Part shown: positions 1 to 7,550 of the stretch, in pieces
How positions within the stretch are numbered: position 1 is the stretch's first letter
Layout: the number at the start of each line of letters is the position of its first letter
Assembly: GCA_016209035.1 (NCBI GenBank)
Contig: JACQWX010000037.1
Location: 1-34,592, forward strand
Source of the DNA: Elusimicrobiota bacterium
GTDB lineage: Bacteria > Elusimicrobiota > Elusimicrobia > UBA1565 > UBA9628
Length of the DNA stretch: 34,592 nucleotides
Direction: 5' to 3'
The notes under the pieces: model-generated
Told to the model about the DNA's origin: nothing
What the model saw: only the letters and a program-made list of their open reading frames with translations
Databases searched by the model: none
Made by a program: the position numbers and the translations under genes

Positions 1-207
1 TAAGGGGGTCGCAGAGACACGGGCAGGTAAGGCTTCACGTCCTCGCCTGCCTCCTCCCAATCCTGGAGGCGCCGAGCATGGGGGACTATTGTCCCTCGTG
101 ATCAAGGCCGCCGGCTATCTTGCGGCGGGGAAGTTCTGAAGGGGCGAGAGCGCCGACAGCCAGCCCCGTCACGCCCAGCACGCGCAAGACATCAGCGGCC
201 CGCAGCG

Positions 208-1629
208 CTACTGCCTTCGGTTGGCGGCCTTCCCGTTGATCAGGATCGCCCGGGAGAGCATGTCGTGGACCCCGCCGACCTCGATCTCCTCCTTGTGGTG
301 CTCCATCAGCTGGGTCAGCTGGCGCTTGCAGTTGGAGCAGGCCGCGGCCACGTACTTGGCGCCGGTCGCGCGGACCTGCTCGAGCTTCTTGACGCCCGAG
401 ACCGTCATGCGGAACTCCTTGATGCTGTCCATGGCGGAAAGCCCGGCGCCGCCGCCGCAGCACCAGTTCTCGGCCCGGTTGGGGTACATCTCCCGGAAGT
501 CCGCGCACGAGGCCTTGAGAATCTCCCGGGGCTCCTCCACGATGCCGCAGGAGCGGCCGAAGTTGCACGGGTCGTGGTAGGTGACGGGCTGGGGGTTCTT
601 GCTCTTGTCGAATTGGAGCCTGCCCTGCCTGATGCGGTCGGCCGTCCACTGCATGCAGTTGATCACCTTGAACGGCAGGTCTCCCCACCACTTGGACTTC
701 TCCATCATCATCTTCATGATGCGATAGGCGTGCCCGCACTCGCCCATGAACATGTACTTCACGCCGATGCGCTTGGCCTCCTCGACGTACGGCTTGTTGT
801 CCGCCTTCATGTGGGCGTCGTTGCCGGTGAAGAGCCCGTAGTTCGCCCCGTCGAAGAGCCGCGAGCACATGGTCCACTTGTCAGCCATCCCCAGCACATG
901 GAAGACCTTGGCGATGCCCATGGTGGCTTCAGGGTTGACCAGGACGTCCCCGGAGGGGGGGACGTAGAAGTAGTCCACGCCAGTCTTGTCCACGGGGATC
1001 CTGATGTCCACGCCGTGCTCGTCCTTCATCTCCTCCTCGAGGAACTTGACGGCTTCCTTGAACGCCTCGGGAGACGCGTTGTCCGTGTTGCCGGTCGCCA
1101 GGGAGACCTTGACGACCGTCTTCATGGTGGGCGGAGTGAGCCCCACCTGGTCAGCCATGGCCCGGCCCTTGCGGGTCAGCACCGAGTTGTCGATGCCGAA
1201 TGGGCAGAAGGTCGCGCAGCGCCGGCACCCCGTGCACTCGTAGAACATCTCGACCCACTCGTCCATGTCCCTGGGATCGAAGTCGACGGCGCCCGCCAGG
1301 CCCCCGAGGAGCCTGCCCGAGGCCGTGCAGTGCTTCTTGTAGATGCGCCTGATCAGGTCCGACCGCGCGGCCGGGTTGAAGCGCTTGTCGGGCTTGCCGT
1401 AGTAGACCGGGCAGACGGACGCGCAGGTTCCGCACTTGGCGCACATCTCCATGTACATCTGCATCGCGCGCGGGCCCTTGTCGATGGCCGTGATGGCCGC
1501 GATCATGGACTTCTTGATCTCCTCGTCCGTCGGCCTGCCGTCGGCCTTCTTGCTCGCGTCGGGTCCGGGCTTCGGGGGAGCGCTCTCGGCCGGGCCCGCC
1601 GTCTTCTGGTTCAAGGTCTTGTCGGGCAT
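208..1629 (-). CDS. DsrK-like iron-sulfur protein of satellite module 1 (HdrD/TmcB-like, CCG domain)
   Basis: A 473-residue protein of the DsrK/HdrD family, which reduces or oxidises disulfides with a special [4Fe-4S] centre. Two ferredoxin-type clusters are visible (Cys63, 66, 69, 73 and Cys132, 135, 138, 142). They are followed by a C-terminal CCG domain with HDPCNFGRSCG, CCGGGAG and a CSNC pair. There is no membrane segment, so it should sit on the cytoplasmic face bound to the DsrM-like protein encoded just upstream (9-bp gap). The N-terminal 40 residues are a Pro/Lys-rich extension. It differs clearly in sequence from the main DsrK at 27787-29406 and has no receiver domain, unlike the paralogue at 5072-6814. 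With the DsrC-like and DsrM-like genes upstream it forms a DsrC-M-K set. Substrate is inferred to be the adjacent DsrC-like protein; TmcB-like function is the alternative. Family call is sure, the physiological role is not. Confidence 0.9.
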   Translation of the reverse strand: MPDKTLNQKTAGPAESAPPKPGPDASKKADGRPTDEEIKKSMIAAITAIDKGPRAMQMYMEMCAKCGTCASVCPVYYGKPDKRFNPAARSDLIRRIYKKHCTASGRLLGGLAGAVDFDPRDMDEWVEMFYECTGCRRCATFCPFGIDNSVLTRKGRAMADQVGLTPPTMKTVVKVSLATGNTDNASPEAFKEAVKFLEEEMKDEHGVDIRIPVDKTGVDYFYVPPSGDVLVNPEATMGIAKVFHVLGMADKWTMCSRLFDGANYGLFTGNDAHMKADNKPYVEEAKRIGVKYMFMGECGHAYRIMKMMMEKSKWWGDLPFKVINCMQWTADRIRQGRLQFDKSKNPQPVTYHDPCNFGRSCGIVEEPREILKASCADFREMYPNRAENWCCGGGAGLSAMDSIKEFRMTVSGVKKLEQVRATGAKYVAAACSNCKRQLTQLMEHHKEEIEVGGVHDMLSRAILINGKAANRRQ

Positions 1630-1638
1630 TTCGTCCTC

Positions 1639-2361
1639 CTAGTTCTTGCGGATCAATTGGTGCGTGAAGAAGATCCCGCCGAAGTGCAGCAGCTTGGAAA
1701 AAGGGATCATCAGGATCAGCATGAACGCCAGCAGCATGTGGACGACGAAGGCGCCGTTCTCCAGCGCCTTCGCCTGCGCCGGCCCGGAGAAGGTGGCGAC
1801 GGCCGCGAAGAACTCCCGGGTCAGGGCCAGGTCGAAGTGCTCCGAGCCGAACCGCATCATGTTCCCCGTGATGATGACCGCGGCGATGAGCGCGAGGATG
1901 AGATAGTCCGCGGGGCCCGTGATCTCGGCCACCCTCGGGATGGCGAATCTGCGGGCCAGCAGCAGGACCGTCGCGATCAGGATCACGACGCCGGCGGCCC
2001 CGCCCGCGCCGCTCGACATCGCCTGGATGGCGCCCTCGCTCATCCCGGCCGTCCGCAGGAGCGCGTCGGGCGCGCCGCTCAGGACCCGGAAATGCCCGAT
2101 GAAGACGAGCAGGAGCACCGCATGGAACGCCCACGCGAAGGCCCAAAGGACCTTGTCCCCCTGGAAGAGGCTCTTGAAAAAGACCGCCTCTTGCGCGGTG
2201 TTGATGCAGTTGGCCTGGCCGTCCGCGCAGGCCGGGAACAGGGTCATCGCCGGCGAAGCCAGGCTCATCCAGGCGCGGATCTTGTAGGCCAGCGCAGCCA
2301 CGAACACGACGGGCACGACGTACGGGAGTATGCCTCCCACCAGCAGCTTCATGACAGCCAT
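1639..2361 (-). CDS. DsrM-like membrane cytochrome b subunit of satellite module 1
   Basis: A 240-residue integral membrane protein of the NarI/DsrM type, with about five hydrophobic segments and the conserved end IPFSKLLHFGGIFF that DsrM proteins share (compare LPFSKLMHLGGVFL in the main DsrM). DsrM-type proteins bind haem b and exchange electrons between the quinone pool and a DsrK partner. The gene lies between the DsrC-like gene (52 bp upstream) and the DsrK-like gene (9 bp downstream), so it is probably the membrane anchor of that pair. It is shorter than the main DsrM (332 residues). A start nine bases downstream (MKLLVGG) is also possible. Haem ligands were not assigned with certainty. 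Confidence 0.85.
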   Translation of the reverse strand: MAVMKLLVGGILPYVVPVVFVAALAYKIRAWMSLASPAMTLFPACADGQANCINTAQEAVFFKSLFQGDKVLWAFAWAFHAVLLLVFIGHFRVLSGAPDALLRTAGMSEGAIQAMSSGAGGAAGVVILIATVLLLARRFAIPRVAEITGPADYLILALIAAVIITGNMMRFGSEHFDLALTREFFAAVATFSGPAQAKALENGAFVVHMLLAFMLILMIPFSKLLHFGGIFFTHQLIRKN

Positions 2362-2413
2362 GATCCTCTTGGTCTCCTTTTGTTGGTTCTGCGGTCCGCC
2401 CCAGTCCCCGGCC

Positions 2414-2728
2414 TCAAGCGCACCCGGGGGGTCGCGGGAGGCCGGCCAGCCGGTAGGCCCCCTTCACCATGCCGCACGGGAAGAGCCGGCAGATGTCCGC
2501 GCGCTTGAGTCCCGTCTCCTTGTGCACCTTCACGACTGACGGGCCGGTGCCGTAGGTCTTGTAGTACCACTGCGTGTACTCGATGACCCTCCAATGGTCC
2601 TCCGTCAGAGGGCCGATGTTGTGCTCGCGCGCGAGCTCTTCGGCCTTCGCCCGGTCCCACTCCGACATCGTCTTGAGGAAGCCGTCGTTATCGAGGCCGG
2701 AACCCGCAGCTTGATTCGTCTTTTCCAT
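2414..2728 (-). CDS. DsrC-like protein with a single C-terminal cysteine (TusE type)
   Basis: A 104-residue DsrC/TusE-family protein. It has the typical pattern GFLKTMSEWDR, LTEDHWRVIEY and the flexible C-terminal arm ending AGLPRPPGCA. The penultimate cysteine (CysA) is present. The second arm cysteine (CysB) is replaced by tyrosine (GAYRLAG instead of GACKIAG). Full DsrC uses both cysteines to form an intramolecular disulfide or trisulfide, so a CysA-only protein should act by persulfide transfer or mixed disulfides, as TusE does. The start at 2728 is supported by an AGAGGA ribosome binding site; upstream in-frame starts lie inside the regulator gene. It is the first structural gene of the DsrC-M-K set and its first 41 bases overlap the end of the regulator at 2688-3557. 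Confidence 0.9.
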   Translation of the reverse strand: MEKTNQAAGSGLDNDGFLKTMSEWDRAKAEELAREHNIGPLTEDHWRVIEYTQWYYKTYGTGPSVVKVHKETGLKRADICRLFPCGMVKGAYRLAGLPRPPGCA

Positions 2729-3557
2729 AGGTCCTCTCTGTCCCACTGTGTCCGAATCCGGGATGCCCGTCGCATTCCGCGTCCGCGGACTCGACCGGGA
2801 AACTCCTGATCACCGAAACGATGTCCTCCGGGTCGAACGGCTTCTCGATCACGGCGGCCGCGGAGCTCTCTCCCGGCGCATTGCCGCCCTTGCCCTTGGC
2901 CAAGATGAGGATGACCTTGAGGCCCGGCACCCGATCGTCCTTCGAAAGGTAGTCCAGGAGGCCGCCCTCCCCCGGCGCCGCGACGTCCCGGTCGACCAGG
3001 GCGAAGGCGGGGAGGAATGTCTGGACCGCGGCCGAAGCCTCATAGGAGTTGCGCGCGAACCTCAGAGACAAACCCTCGCAGCGGCGACCTTTGAGGCGCG
3101 CGACGAGGCCCTGGTCCGCGGTGACGACGAGCACGTTCGTGTCGAGCCCGCGCACTCGCCGGTAGTAGACGCAGTCGTCGCAGGAGGTCTGGCAGAACCG
3201 TCTGGCGTGCCCGAGTCCGGAGCCCATGGAGGCCATCTGGAAGCACCATGCCGCCCGCACCCGGTACACGACGCAGGACTTGCATTCCTCGCGGACGGTC
3301 CCTTTGTCGCTGAGGTACTCCCAGCAGCGCATGTGGGCTGGCAATTGAGTATCCGGCGAGGCACCAAGCCCAGGAGACGCCCGTCCCGCGGTGCGCAGCG
3401 GCTCGATATCCTCGATCCGGATGCGGTAGTGGCCCCCGGCTGTTCGGACGCCTTGGAGCTTCCCTTTCTGGATCCATTTGAGGATGGTGTCGGGCGTGAC
3501 GGAACAGAGCTTGGCTGCTTGTCCGGTGGTCAGCCAATTCGACTCTTTTCGAGCCAT
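2688..3557 (-). CDS. Excisionase-type HTH, seven-Cys domain and receiver-like regulator (paralogue 1)
   Basis: A 289-residue putative transcription regulator in three parts. Residues 8-55 form a MerR/excisionase-type helix-turn-helix (LTTGQAAKLCSVTPDTILKW, GGHYRIR). Residues 76-135 hold seven cysteines (78, 92, 95, 105, 122, 126, 129) spaced C-x13-C-x2-C-x9-C-x16-C-x3-C-x2-C plus a conserved Gly-His, the kind of set that could bind an iron-sulfur cluster or zinc. Residues 140-250 look like a CheY-like receiver with an aspartate at LVDRD and a lysine at IEKPFD. Spacing and sequence match two paralogues at 3837 and 8863. The last 35 residues are low in similarity and overlap the DsrC-like gene by 41 bp, which would couple translation. 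It probably controls the downstream dsrC-M-K-like genes in response to redox or sulfur state; that role is inferred from position. Confidence 0.85.
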   Translation of the reverse strand: MARKESNWLTTGQAAKLCSVTPDTILKWIQKGKLQGVRTAGGHYRIRIEDIEPLRTAGRASPGLGASPDTQLPAHMRCWEYLSDKGTVREECKSCVVYRVRAAWCFQMASMGSGLGHARRFCQTSCDDCVYYRRVRGLDTNVLVVTADQGLVARLKGRRCEGLSLRFARNSYEASAAVQTFLPAFALVDRDVAAPGEGGLLDYLSKDDRVPGLKVILILAKGKGGNAPGESSAAAVIEKPFDPEDIVSVIRSFPVESADAECDGHPGFGHSGTERTYGKDESSCGFRPR

Positions 3558-3570
3558 TGATATGAATGGT

Positions 3571-3587
3571 GTATGGCTTTTATGGGG
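3571..3587 (-). promoter_or_regulatory. Shared box upstream of regulator 1 (candidate operator)
   Basis: GTATGGCTTTTATGGGG matches 14 of 17 bases of GTATTGCTTTTATGCGA at 8903-8919, upstream of the paralogous regulator 3. Here it lies in the predicted leader between promoter and start codon. Just beside it (3589-3602) is an inverted repeat, GGATGA-TG-TCATCC. Operator function is inferred from conservation between the two paralogous promoters. Confidence 0.35.
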
Positions 3588-3616
3588 CGGATGATGTCAT
3601 CCACCATCAGATGCAG

Positions 3617-3645
3617 AGTTTACATAATCCAACATTGGCTGTCAA
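3617..3645 (-). promoter_or_regulatory. Sigma-70-type promoter of regulator 1 / satellite module 1
   Basis: On the minus strand a perfect -35 TTGACA (3645-3640) is followed after 17 bases by TAAACT (3622-3617). This would start transcription near 3610, about 50 bases before the ATG at 3557. No gene occupies 3558-3836 between the two divergent regulators. Confidence 0.6.
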
Positions 3646-3748
3646 TGCCTTGAAACGCTAAAATCCATATGTCAGGCATCTTGCTGCTGTTCATGTTCGG
3701 CGTTGGCCGGTATGACAAGAGACTGCCGGTCCAGTCTCAAGTGATGAC

Positions 3749-3777
3749 TTGACTGTTCAAATCATATCATGTATCAT
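3749..3777 (+). promoter_or_regulatory. Sigma-70-type promoter of regulator 2
   Basis: TTGACT (3749-3754), a 17-base spacer and TATCAT (3772-3777) precede the ATG at 3837 by about 60 bases. The -10 area carries repeated ATCAT units (3761-3777) that could be a binding site. Confidence 0.6.
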
Positions 3778-3836
3778 GTGTTGTATCGAAATTATCTGTT
3801 CTGGACCATTAATTGGCGTATTGCCAAGGCAGAATT

Positions 3837-4463
3837 ATGGAATCAGACCTTTTGACGACAGGCCATGTTGCCAAGCTCTGCGGCGTGACTGCGGACACGG
3901 TCCTCAAATGGATCAAGAAGGGGAGGCTGGCGGCCGGCAGGACCGCTGGAGGGCACTACAGGGTGTCCAGGGAAGCGTGCGATGCGCTAAGGGCAGAGCA
4001 CGGCTGCCGGGCTCCGGCCCCGGTTAGGGCGGGCTCGAGTCGCGTCCCGATGAGATGCTGGGAGTTCTTCAGCCGGCAGGGCGCGCCGGCCGAGACCTGC
4101 ACGCAGTGCTTCGTGTACCGGGCCCGGGCGGAACGGTGCTACGAAGTGGCGGACCTGGGCAGCACGGTCGGGCATCAGCGCCGCCATTGCCAGACTTCCT
4201 GCGAGAACTGCGCTTTCTACCGAGCCTGCCAGGGCATGGCGGCCGCGGTGCTCGTCATCACGCGGGACGAGCCCCTCATCGAGCGGCTCGAGGATGAGGC
4301 AGACCCGAACAAGCTCAACCTCCGTTTCGCCCGCTCCGGATACGAATGCTCGACCATGATCGACTCCCTCCGGCCCGCCGTGGTCGTGCTGGACGGCGCC
4401 CTGCCCGAGGCGCGGCGATGCGGCAGGCCCCGCGGCGGTAGCCTTCCGGGAAGAGGCTTCTGA
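3837..4463 (+). CDS. Regulator paralogue 2, C-terminally truncated receiver
   Basis: A 208-residue paralogue of the regulators at 2688-3557 and 8072-8863. Residues 5-45 form the excisionase-type helix-turn-helix (LTTGHVAKLCGVTADTVLKW). The seven-Cys domain is fully conserved (Cys74, 88, 91, 101, 118, 122, 125, same spacing). The receiver-like domain starts near residue 137 but stops matching after VVVLDGALPEA (near base 4412). The rest (RRCGRPRGGSLPGRGF) is the antisense of the converging DsrC gene, so roughly the last 70 residues of the receiver are missing. I chose the ATG at 3837 because the distance to the LTTG motif matches the paralogues; a TTG at 3813 is in frame upstream. DNA and cluster binding may survive, but the receiver cannot be functional as read. 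Confidence 0.75.
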   Translation: MESDLLTTGHVAKLCGVTADTVLKWIKKGRLAAGRTAGGHYRVSREACDALRAEHGCRAPAPVRAGSSRVPMRCWEFFSRQGAPAETCTQCFVYRARAERCYEVADLGSTVGHQRRHCQTSCENCAFYRACQGMAAAVLVITRDEPLIERLEDEADPNKLNLRFARSGYECSTMIDSLRPAVVVLDGALPEARRCGRPRGGSLPGRGF

Positions 4464-5061
4464 GCTCCTCAAGCTCCAGCTCGTTGGCCTTGCAGGTCTC
4501 GTGGACGGTCGGGATGTTGCCGGTGTCCCGGTAGCAGTCGCGCAGGTATCGGATGACCGCCCAATGCCTGGTCGTGAGGCCCTCGGGCAGGCCCCAGCCG
4601 CCGGCCATGATCTCGGCGAAGCGCTCGTTCCACTTGCCGAAATCCCGGAGGAACCCCGTTGGGGTGAGCTCGTGCTCGGCTTTGAGCGCCGGGCAGGACT
4701 CGTAGGTCAGCCAGATGTTGGTGTCGTACATGAACTGATAGTTGATGCCCGCGATCTTGCAGGCGCCCCGATGATACCCGGTCGGGAAGAGCTGCCTGAG
4801 CCGGCCCAGCCGGATCTTGTTGTCCGCGCAGGCCGTCACCACGACGGGGACCGTCTCCTCCTTAAGGAACTTCTCGCGGAGGTAGCGGATGAAGCTCCAG
4901 TGCTCCTCGGTCAGGCCTCCATGGATGCCGAGCCTTTTCGCCATGCCGTCGGCGAAGGACTCGTCCCACTGCTCCGGCGGGTCGAGGAAGCCGTAGGCGT
5001 CCAGCGCGTAGGACTTCTTGCCGTCGAAGGAGACGGTCTCGCGAGCCTCGCGGCCTGCCAT
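4315..5061 (-). CDS. Tandem DsrC-DsrC fusion protein, damaged 3' end
   Basis: A 248-residue protein with two DsrC/TusE domains in one chain. Domain 1 (about residues 12-106) has GFLDPPEQWDE, LTEEHWSFIRYLR and RGACKIAG. Domain 2 (about 128-215) has GFLRDFGKWNE, LTTRHWAVIRYLR and RGACRIA. Both keep the CysB position (Cys101 and Cys213). Domain 1 has no CysA: after CKIAG it continues INYQFMYDTN rather than ending in a penultimate Cys. Domain 2 is cut short right after CRIA, where the reading frame runs into antisense of regulator 2 (junction near 4412), so residues from about 217 on are not native and a lost CysA cannot be excluded. It is the last gene of the macro-dsrM-dsrK operon (10-bp gap). 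Probably the thiol partner of the DsrK-receiver protein; inferred. Confidence 0.85.
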   Translation of the reverse strand: MAGREARETVSFDGKKSYALDAYGFLDPPEQWDESFADGMAKRLGIHGGLTEEHWSFIRYLREKFLKEETVPVVVTACADNKIRLGRLRQLFPTGYHRGACKIAGINYQFMYDTNIWLTYESCPALKAEHELTPTGFLRDFGKWNERFAEIMAGGWGLPEGLTTRHWAVIRYLRDCYRDTGNIPTVHETCKANELELEELRSLFPEGYRRGACRIAAPRAGRRPARPRRAGGSRSWSSIRIRSGRNGG

Positions 5062-5071
5062 GGCGCCTCGT

Positions 5072-6814
5072 TCAGGACTCGACCGGGACGTCCTCGTGCG
5101 CGAGCTCCAGGATTTTGCGCACGTTGGTCAGGAGCTTCGCCTCGTCCACCGGCTTGTCGAGGTAGCCCTCCGGGGGCCGGACGGTCCGGTCGTAGATGAG
5201 CTTCCTGAGCTCGGGCCTGCCCGTGATGACGCAGACCTTGATGGCCTCGGTCTCGGGGTTCTTGCGAAGCTCGCAGAGCACCTCGCCGCCGTCCTTGCCC
5301 GGCATGGAGATGTCGAGCGTGATAAGGTCGGGCTTCTCTTTCCTGGCCGCCTTGAGGACCTCGTTGGGGTCCGAGACCGGGATGGTCCTGGCCCCATGGT
5401 CCGCCAGCAAGGCGCTGAAGAACGTGAGGGCGTCGGGCTCGTCGTCGACCACCATGATGGTCCTGCCGGCCAGCGCCAGGACCTTCCCGGCGGCGGGCGC
5501 GGCGACCTTGGCCGGGATGACCAGGGCCTCGGCCACGAGGTTGACGAGCTGGGTCACCTTCATGTCGAGCTTGTAGTGCTTGATGAGGTCGCTCAGGCCG
5601 TCCACGCAGTTGTGGCACGAGGTCACGACCACGGTCGCGCCCGTGGCCTTGAGCTGCTCGGCCTTGATCTTGGCGGACTTGAGGCGCCGGGGCGTGTACT
5701 CCGACATGGACATGGCGCCGCCGCCGCCAGTGCAGCAGTAGTTCTCGGCGCGGTTGGGGTGCATCTCGCGAAAGTCCGGCGCCACGAGGTTCAGGAGCTC
5801 CCGCGGCTCCTCGGTCAGGCCGCAGCTTCTGGCGTTGTTGCAGGAGTCGTGGAAGGTATAGCTCTCCTTGTTCTTGGCCTTGTCCACCTTGATCCTGCCT
5901 TCCTTGATGTAGCGCAGCATGGTGATGACCGAGCTCTCCATGTCGACCGGGAAGGACTGGCCCGCCCAGTTCTGCGCCTCGCACCGGGTGGACCGGTAGC
6001 CGTGGCCGCACTCGGAGATGACGAGTTTGCGCCCTTTGAGCTCCATGACCTTCTCGAACAGGCGCCGGCCGGCGGCCCCGCCCAGGTCGTCGTCGCCGGA
6101 GAAGAGCCCGAAGTTGGTCATGTCCCAGCACTCGCTGGGCATGCACCAGTTCTCCCGGGCCGCCCAGAAGATCTTGGCCGCGTCCGAGATGGAGCGGGGG
6201 TCGTATTTCACCTCGCGGGGGTTGATGGAGTAGACCACGGCCGCGTTCTTCACGTCGATGGGGATGCGCGCACCGGCGTCGCCGAGTTCGCCCGAGAGCT
6301 CGTCCGACATCCATTCGAGCGTCTCGATGTAGTCCTCCTTGAGGACCCCCATCTGGTTGCCGATCTCCCACTGGTCCTTGCTGACCACGGCGACCCCCTC
6401 CGGCATGACGCCGACATGGACGAGCAGGCCTCGCAGGGTCCGGTTGGCGGAGGCGAAGTCCACGCCCATGGGGCAGTTGAAGGTGCAGCGCCGGCAGTTG
6501 GTGCACTTGCCGAAGGCGATGTCCTTCAAGTCCTCGAGCTCAGAATCGGTGAAGACGCTCTTGGCCGAGACCCACCAGGGGAAGACCCGGCCGGTCCAGT
6601 CGATGTGCCGCTTGAAGATCTTCCTGAGCTGGTCGGCCTTGTGGGCCGGAGCGAAGGTGGGGTCTTCCGGGTTGGAGAGCATGTAATGGCAACTCTGTGT
6701 GCACATGCCGCAGTGCACGCAGCCGACCAGCGAGCCTACGATCTGGCGGGAGAGCTTCTTGGGCAGCCTCTCGAGGAATTTCTTCGCCTTGTGGGACCTT
6801 GTCGCGTCGCTCAT
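5072..6814 (-). CDS. DsrK-like iron-sulfur protein fused to a CheY-like receiver domain
   Basis: A 580-residue fusion. Residues 1-435 are DsrK/TmcB-like: ferredoxin clusters at Cys32, 35, 38, 42 and Cys104, 107, 110, 114, and a CCG domain with Cys325, Cys331, Cys360-Cys361 and Cys400/Cys403. After an Ala-rich linker (435-450), residues 451-570 form a complete receiver: acidic pocket Asp457-Asp458, phosphoacceptor Asp501 in LITLDISMPG, Thr531 and Lys554 in YLDKPVD. All residues needed for phosphorylation are present. An AAGGA ribosome binding site precedes the ATG. It is flanked by the DsrM-like gene (24 bp upstream) and tandem DsrC (10 bp downstream). The fusion suggests that a disulfide-reductase-type enzyme is controlled by a histidine kinase, or that it signals its redox state. 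No kinase gene is in the window. Confidence 0.92.
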   Translation of the reverse strand: MSDATRSHKAKKFLERLPKKLSRQIVGSLVGCVHCGMCTQSCHYMLSNPEDPTFAPAHKADQLRKIFKRHIDWTGRVFPWWVSAKSVFTDSELEDLKDIAFGKCTNCRRCTFNCPMGVDFASANRTLRGLLVHVGVMPEGVAVVSKDQWEIGNQMGVLKEDYIETLEWMSDELSGELGDAGARIPIDVKNAAVVYSINPREVKYDPRSISDAAKIFWAARENWCMPSECWDMTNFGLFSGDDDLGGAAGRRLFEKVMELKGRKLVISECGHGYRSTRCEAQNWAGQSFPVDMESSVITMLRYIKEGRIKVDKAKNKESYTFHDSCNNARSCGLTEEPRELLNLVAPDFREMHPNRAENYCCTGGGGAMSMSEYTPRRLKSAKIKAEQLKATGATVVVTSCHNCVDGLSDLIKHYKLDMKVTQLVNLVAEALVIPAKVAAPAAGKVLALAGRTIMVVDDEPDALTFFSALLADHGARTIPVSDPNEVLKAARKEKPDLITLDISMPGKDGGEVLCELRKNPETEAIKVCVITGRPELRKLIYDRTVRPPEGYLDKPVDEAKLLTNVRKILELAHEDVPVES

Positions 6815-6838
6815 ATCGTCATTCCTTATGCTGTGGGG

Positions 6839-7525
6839 CTATCTCGGGTGGACGGGTTGGCGCATGGGGAACACGCCGCGGTGTCCCATGGTGCGGCCGA
6901 GCCAGAACCGGGTGAACGGGTAGTACAGGTAGTGCGAAATCTTGCTGAACGGGACGTAGACCAGGAAGAACGCGGTCAGGAAGAAGAAGGTCAGGAGGAC
7001 CCCCTCGCCGCCGCCGCGGTCGTTGGGCGCCGCGAGGAAGGCGAACGGGAACCACACCGTGAGGAGCGCCAGGGAGAAGTAGTCGTCGGGCGTGCTGATC
7101 AGGCGCATGACGGGGACGGCGATCCGGCGGATCATCCGGCCGACGCCGATGACGAACGCCGCGGCGGTGAACCCCTGGATCGCCTTGACCACCGGGGGAA
7201 GCTCTAGGAGCCCCGGCAAGTAGGGGATGATGAAGGAAAGGGTGATGGCGCACGCCACCCCCAGGTGGAAGACCGCGAACTGCAGGTAGAAGAAGGGGCT
7301 GTTGCGGGTGCTCTCCATGGCCCAGGGCATGGCGATGTTGGCCAGGGAATAGTACTTGCCGCTCTCGGGGTCAACCACGCCCCGGCCGGTCGGGGCCTGC
7401 TTGTCGCGGGCGTCCTTGAAGCTGAGCAGCCACCGTATACGGAAGGCGTAGACGACGGCCATGCAGAGCAGGGCCGCCTCCTGCAGTCTGTGTTGGGCGA
7501 AATGAAGCAGGGCGCTCTCACTCAT
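6839..7525 (-). CDS. DsrM-like membrane cytochrome b subunit of satellite module 2
   Basis: A 228-residue membrane protein of the NarI/DsrM/TmcC type, with about five hydrophobic segments (around residues 12-30, 78-105, 112-130, 145-165 and 178-198) and the DsrM-like end VPFSKISHYLYYPFTRFWLG. It should bind haem b and pass electrons between menaquinone and the DsrK-receiver protein encoded directly downstream. A GGGAGAG ribosome binding site precedes the ATG at 7525. It is quite different from both other DsrM paralogues, so the three are old duplicates rather than a recent copy. A TmcC-like role is an alternative. Confidence 0.82.
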   Translation of the reverse strand: MSESALLHFAQHRLQEAALLCMAVVYAFRIRWLLSFKDARDKQAPTGRGVVDPESGKYYSLANIAMPWAMESTRNSPFFYLQFAVFHLGVACAITLSFIIPYLPGLLELPPVVKAIQGFTAAAFVIGVGRMIRRIAVPVMRLISTPDDYFSLALLTVWFPFAFLAAPNDRGGGEGVLLTFFFLTAFFLVYVPFSKISHYLYYPFTRFWLGRTMGHRGVFPMRQPVHPR

Positions 7526-7550
7526 GACTTTCTCTCCCTCAGAAGCTAGG

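Noticed and set aside
1..38. Possible start of a further minus-strand gene (GTG at 38, after GGAGGAGG), reading MKPYLPVSLRPP
   Set aside because: Only 12 codons are visible and they match nothing with confidence.
86..207. GC-rich palindrome CCGCCG...CGGCGG as terminator of satellite module 1
   Set aside because: Short stem and no T-run on the minus strand.
265..2508. A 747-codon open frame on the plus strand
   Set aside because: It is antisense to the DsrK-like and DsrM-like genes and has the Arg/Gly/Val-rich composition of a shadow frame in GC-rich DNA.
5018..7207. A 729-codon plus-strand open frame
   Set aside because: Antisense shadow of the DsrK-receiver and DsrM-like genes, with no recognisable domain.
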